Assembly (NCBI RefSeq): GCF_900120195.1
Contig: NZ_LT635539.1
Coordinates: 1,686,649 to 1,750,648 of the forward strand
Direction of reading: 5' to 3'
DNA length: 64,000 nt
Origin: Blautia sp. Marseille-P3087
Lineage (GTDB): Bacteria; Bacillota; Clostridia; Lachnospirales; Lachnospiraceae
Within the stretch, counting starts at the first letter, position 1. Each line of letters starts with the position of its first letter. A program made the position numbers and the translations under genes. The notes beneath the pieces were generated by a model. It saw only the letters and a program-made list of their open reading frames with translations, searched no databases and had not been told where the DNA came from. Shown piece by piece: positions 62,536 to 64,000 of the stretch.

Positions 62536-62955
62536 CTATGCCAGATTATCCGGTCCAAATCCAAGTGGAAAAAGTTCATTTAAGGTAAAGACATTATATT
62601 GATCTTTGCTGACTGCCAGAATAATCTTAAATGTTTTCGGATCACAAAACTCCATCATTACCTGTCTGCACACACCACACGGTGCTGCATACTCTGTCAG
62701 GATTCCATCCTTACCACCCACAATACAGATAGCTTCAAATTCTTTTATCCCTTCGCTGACTGCCTTAAAAAAAGCTGTTCTTTCAGCACAGTTTGTTGGC
62801 GTATAAGCTGCATTTTCAATGTTGCACCCTGTATAATATGTTCCATTCTTTGCCAGAAGTGCCGCACCTACATGAAAATGTGAATACGGTGCATAAGAAT
62901 AATCCAACTGCCTAATCGCCAGATCGATCATTTCTTCAATCTGTTTTTTATCCAT
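62536..62955 (-). CDS. cdd: Cytidine deaminase
   Basis: A 139-aa zinc deaminase converting cytidine to uridine. The motifs are TGCNIENAAYTPTNCAERTAFFKA (zinc and catalytic glutamate in CAE) and PCGVCRQVMMEFC (two cysteine ligands). The length is that of the tetrameric Gram-positive type. It lies 41 bp after uridine phosphorylase and 28 bp before the macrodomain gene on the same strand, so the three may be co-transcribed. Confidence 0.96.
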   Translation of the reverse strand: MDKKQIEEMIDLAIRQLDYSYAPYSHFHVGAALLAKNGTYYTGCNIENAAYTPTNCAERTAFFKAVSEGIKEFEAICIVGGKDGILTEYAAPCGVCRQVMMEFCDPKTFKIILAVSKDQYNVFTLNELFPLGFGPDNLA

Positions 62956-62996
62956 AATTCTGCCTGCCTTTCTGATTCTCTCTGAACCATCAGGTT

Positions 62997-63788
62997 TTAT
63001 TTTCTTTTTTCCTGTTCTTTATCTGCACGAATGAGTTCACGGACTGCATCTACTGCAACTTTGATTGCTTTGTCCGTATCATGCACTACCGGGTTTTCCA
63101 GTCCTGATTTTTCTCTTTCCTGATTGGCAATCACAAGAAAGCAGGCTCCTGCACGCACCCTTAAGTAATTTGCCACAACAAACAGTGCCGCAGATTCCAT
63201 CTCAGAAGCAAGACAGCCAAGACGTTTCCATGCTTCCCATTTATTCATCAGTTCATAGCTGACCGGTTTTACTTCCGGTTCATGCTGGCCGTAAAATGAA
63301 TCTTTAGACTGTACTACTCCTGTATGAAATTCACAGTGTTCTCTCTTTGCACCTTCCACAAGCGCGTTGATCACTTCCAGATTTGCCACTGCCGGAAATT
63401 CAATCGGAGCATACTCCTTACTGGTACCTTCCATACGGATAGCGCCCGTTGCAACGACCACATCACCACTCTTTACTTCCGGCTGCATTCCGCCACAGGT
63501 CCCGATGCGGACAAAGGTGTCTGCTCCGCAGCGATAAAGCTCTTCCATTGCGATTGAAGCTGACGGGCCGCCGATACCGGTAGAAGTTACACTTACTTTT
63601 ACGCCGTCCAGTGTTCCTGTATAAGTTACATATTCTCTGTTGTCCGCTACAAAAACCGGATCCTCAAAATACTGCGCAATCTTTTTGCAGCGTTTCGGGT
63701 CTCCCGGCAAAATTACGTAACGGCCAACCTCACCCTGACCTACCTGAATATGATACTGTTTGCTTGCATCTTCAGAATAATTTTTCAT
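62997..63788 (-). CDS. udp: Uridine phosphorylase
   Basis: A 263-aa nucleoside phosphorylase of the NP-I family. [23 protein letters not shown] is the N-terminal signature, [20 protein letters not shown] the phosphate-binding loop and [21 protein letters not shown] the ribose-binding block (EMES). It cleaves uridine with phosphate to uracil and ribose-1-phosphate. Together with cytidine deaminase it forms a pyrimidine salvage pair. AAAGGAGAAAG precedes the ATG. Confidence 0.92.
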   Translation of the reverse strand: MKNYSEDASKQYHIQVGQGEVGRYVILPGDPKRCKKIAQYFEDPVFVADNREYVTYTGTLDGVKVSVTSTGIGGPSASIAMEELYRCGADTFVRIGTCGGMQPEVKSGDVVVATGAIRMEGTSKEYAPIEFPAVANLEVINALVEGAKREHCEFHTGVVQSKDSFYGQHEPEVKPVSYELMNKWEAWKRLGCLASEMESAALFVVANYLRVRAGACFLVIANQEREKSGLENPVVHDTDKAIKVAVDAVRELIRADKEQEKRK

Positions 63789-63911
63789 GTTCGCTTTCTC
63801 CTTTTCCGGTTGATAAGAACAATCATTTAATCTATATTAAGTATAAATGCCATTGAAAGCTTTTTCAACCATCCATTTCTGCGCTGTGTTCCTATTTCCG
63901 CCTGCCGGAAA

Positions 63912-63944
63912 GAAAAAAAGCTGTACGATTTTCTCTCGTACAGC
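63912..63944 (-). terminator. Terminator of a - strand gene beyond the right edge
   Basis: Perfect 9-bp stem GCTGTACGA / TCGTACAGC; on the minus strand it is followed by seven T residues. No gene is seen in 63789-64000; this terminator implies one starting to the right. Confidence 0.75.
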
Positions 63945-64000
63945 ATTCTTTCTTATAAAACCATATGTTATTCTTTATGCAAGTCTGCTTCCTGCGCGCA

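Overview
The window reads as chromosomal DNA of a low-to-mid GC, anaerobic, probably spore-forming Firmicute, most likely a Lachnospiraceae member of the Blautia/Dorea/Mediterraneibacter kind. The basis is AGGAGG-type ribosome binding sites, TTGACA/TATAAT promoters, a long bifunctional AdhE, a CotF-like coat protein, a yybP-ykoY-type riboswitch, Rex-like operators, and gene families typical of gut Clostridia (DUF6472, Gx transporter, NusG domain II, Zn-macrodomain). No rRNA, tRNA, CRISPR array, transposase or phage gene was found. The species call is inference.

Layout. 0-5 kb: AraC regulator; LytTR response regulator overlapping a kinase-like DHp-only protein; an orphan type IV pilin-like protein; a riboswitch-controlled cation antiporter; a nitroreductase. 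5-8 kb: a repeat-bearing gap and secA. 8-17.6 kb: a flavin-based extracytosolic electron-transfer cluster. It holds a NusG-II protein and Gx transporter on the + strand, and on the - strand a 1281-aa secreted Big2 protein, a four-FMN-domain protein, a one-FMN-domain protein, a NapH-like membrane 4Fe-4S protein and an exported ApbE flavin transferase. Fur-like palindromes lie in front of both transcription units. 17.8-26.7 kb: 8-oxoguanine glycosylase, an orphan CDP-sugar enzyme, a Big2 remnant, radical SAM enzyme, nitroreductase, eukaryotic-type HisA, acidic lipoprotein, cobO-dapA-dapB and a tandem-OB SSB-like protein. 26.9-39.3 kb: typA, AI-2E-type permease, adhE with Rex-like sites, a small alarmone synthetase, an alpha-galactosidase remnant, an amino-acid symporter plus aminotransferase operon, an orphan sugar-binding protein and a pseudouridine synthase. 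39.3-40.7 kb: a 1.4-kb AT-rich non-coding block with a consensus promoter and many hairpins, a candidate large structured RNA. 40.7-52 kb: aconitase-family hydratase, acyltransferase, ddl-murF, a YkuD-like protein lacking its catalytic histidines, aminotransferase, methyltransferase and a Cys-rich 62-aa peptide. 52-58 kb: pstSCAB-phoU-phoR with a PhoP-type box but no phoB. 58-64 kb: coat protein, YjjG, a second sodium symporter, an AllA-like cupin, a zinc macrodomain hydrolase, cytidine deaminase and uridine phosphorylase.

How it works together. The most coherent unit is the 8-17.6 kb cluster. Membrane iron-sulfur and flavin-linked proteins could carry electrons out of the membrane to five covalently FMN-loaded domains and on to an extracellular acceptor, possibly under iron control. 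The pst-pho operon, adhE (redox-controlled) and the murF/ddl cell-wall pair are ordinary, well-supported units.
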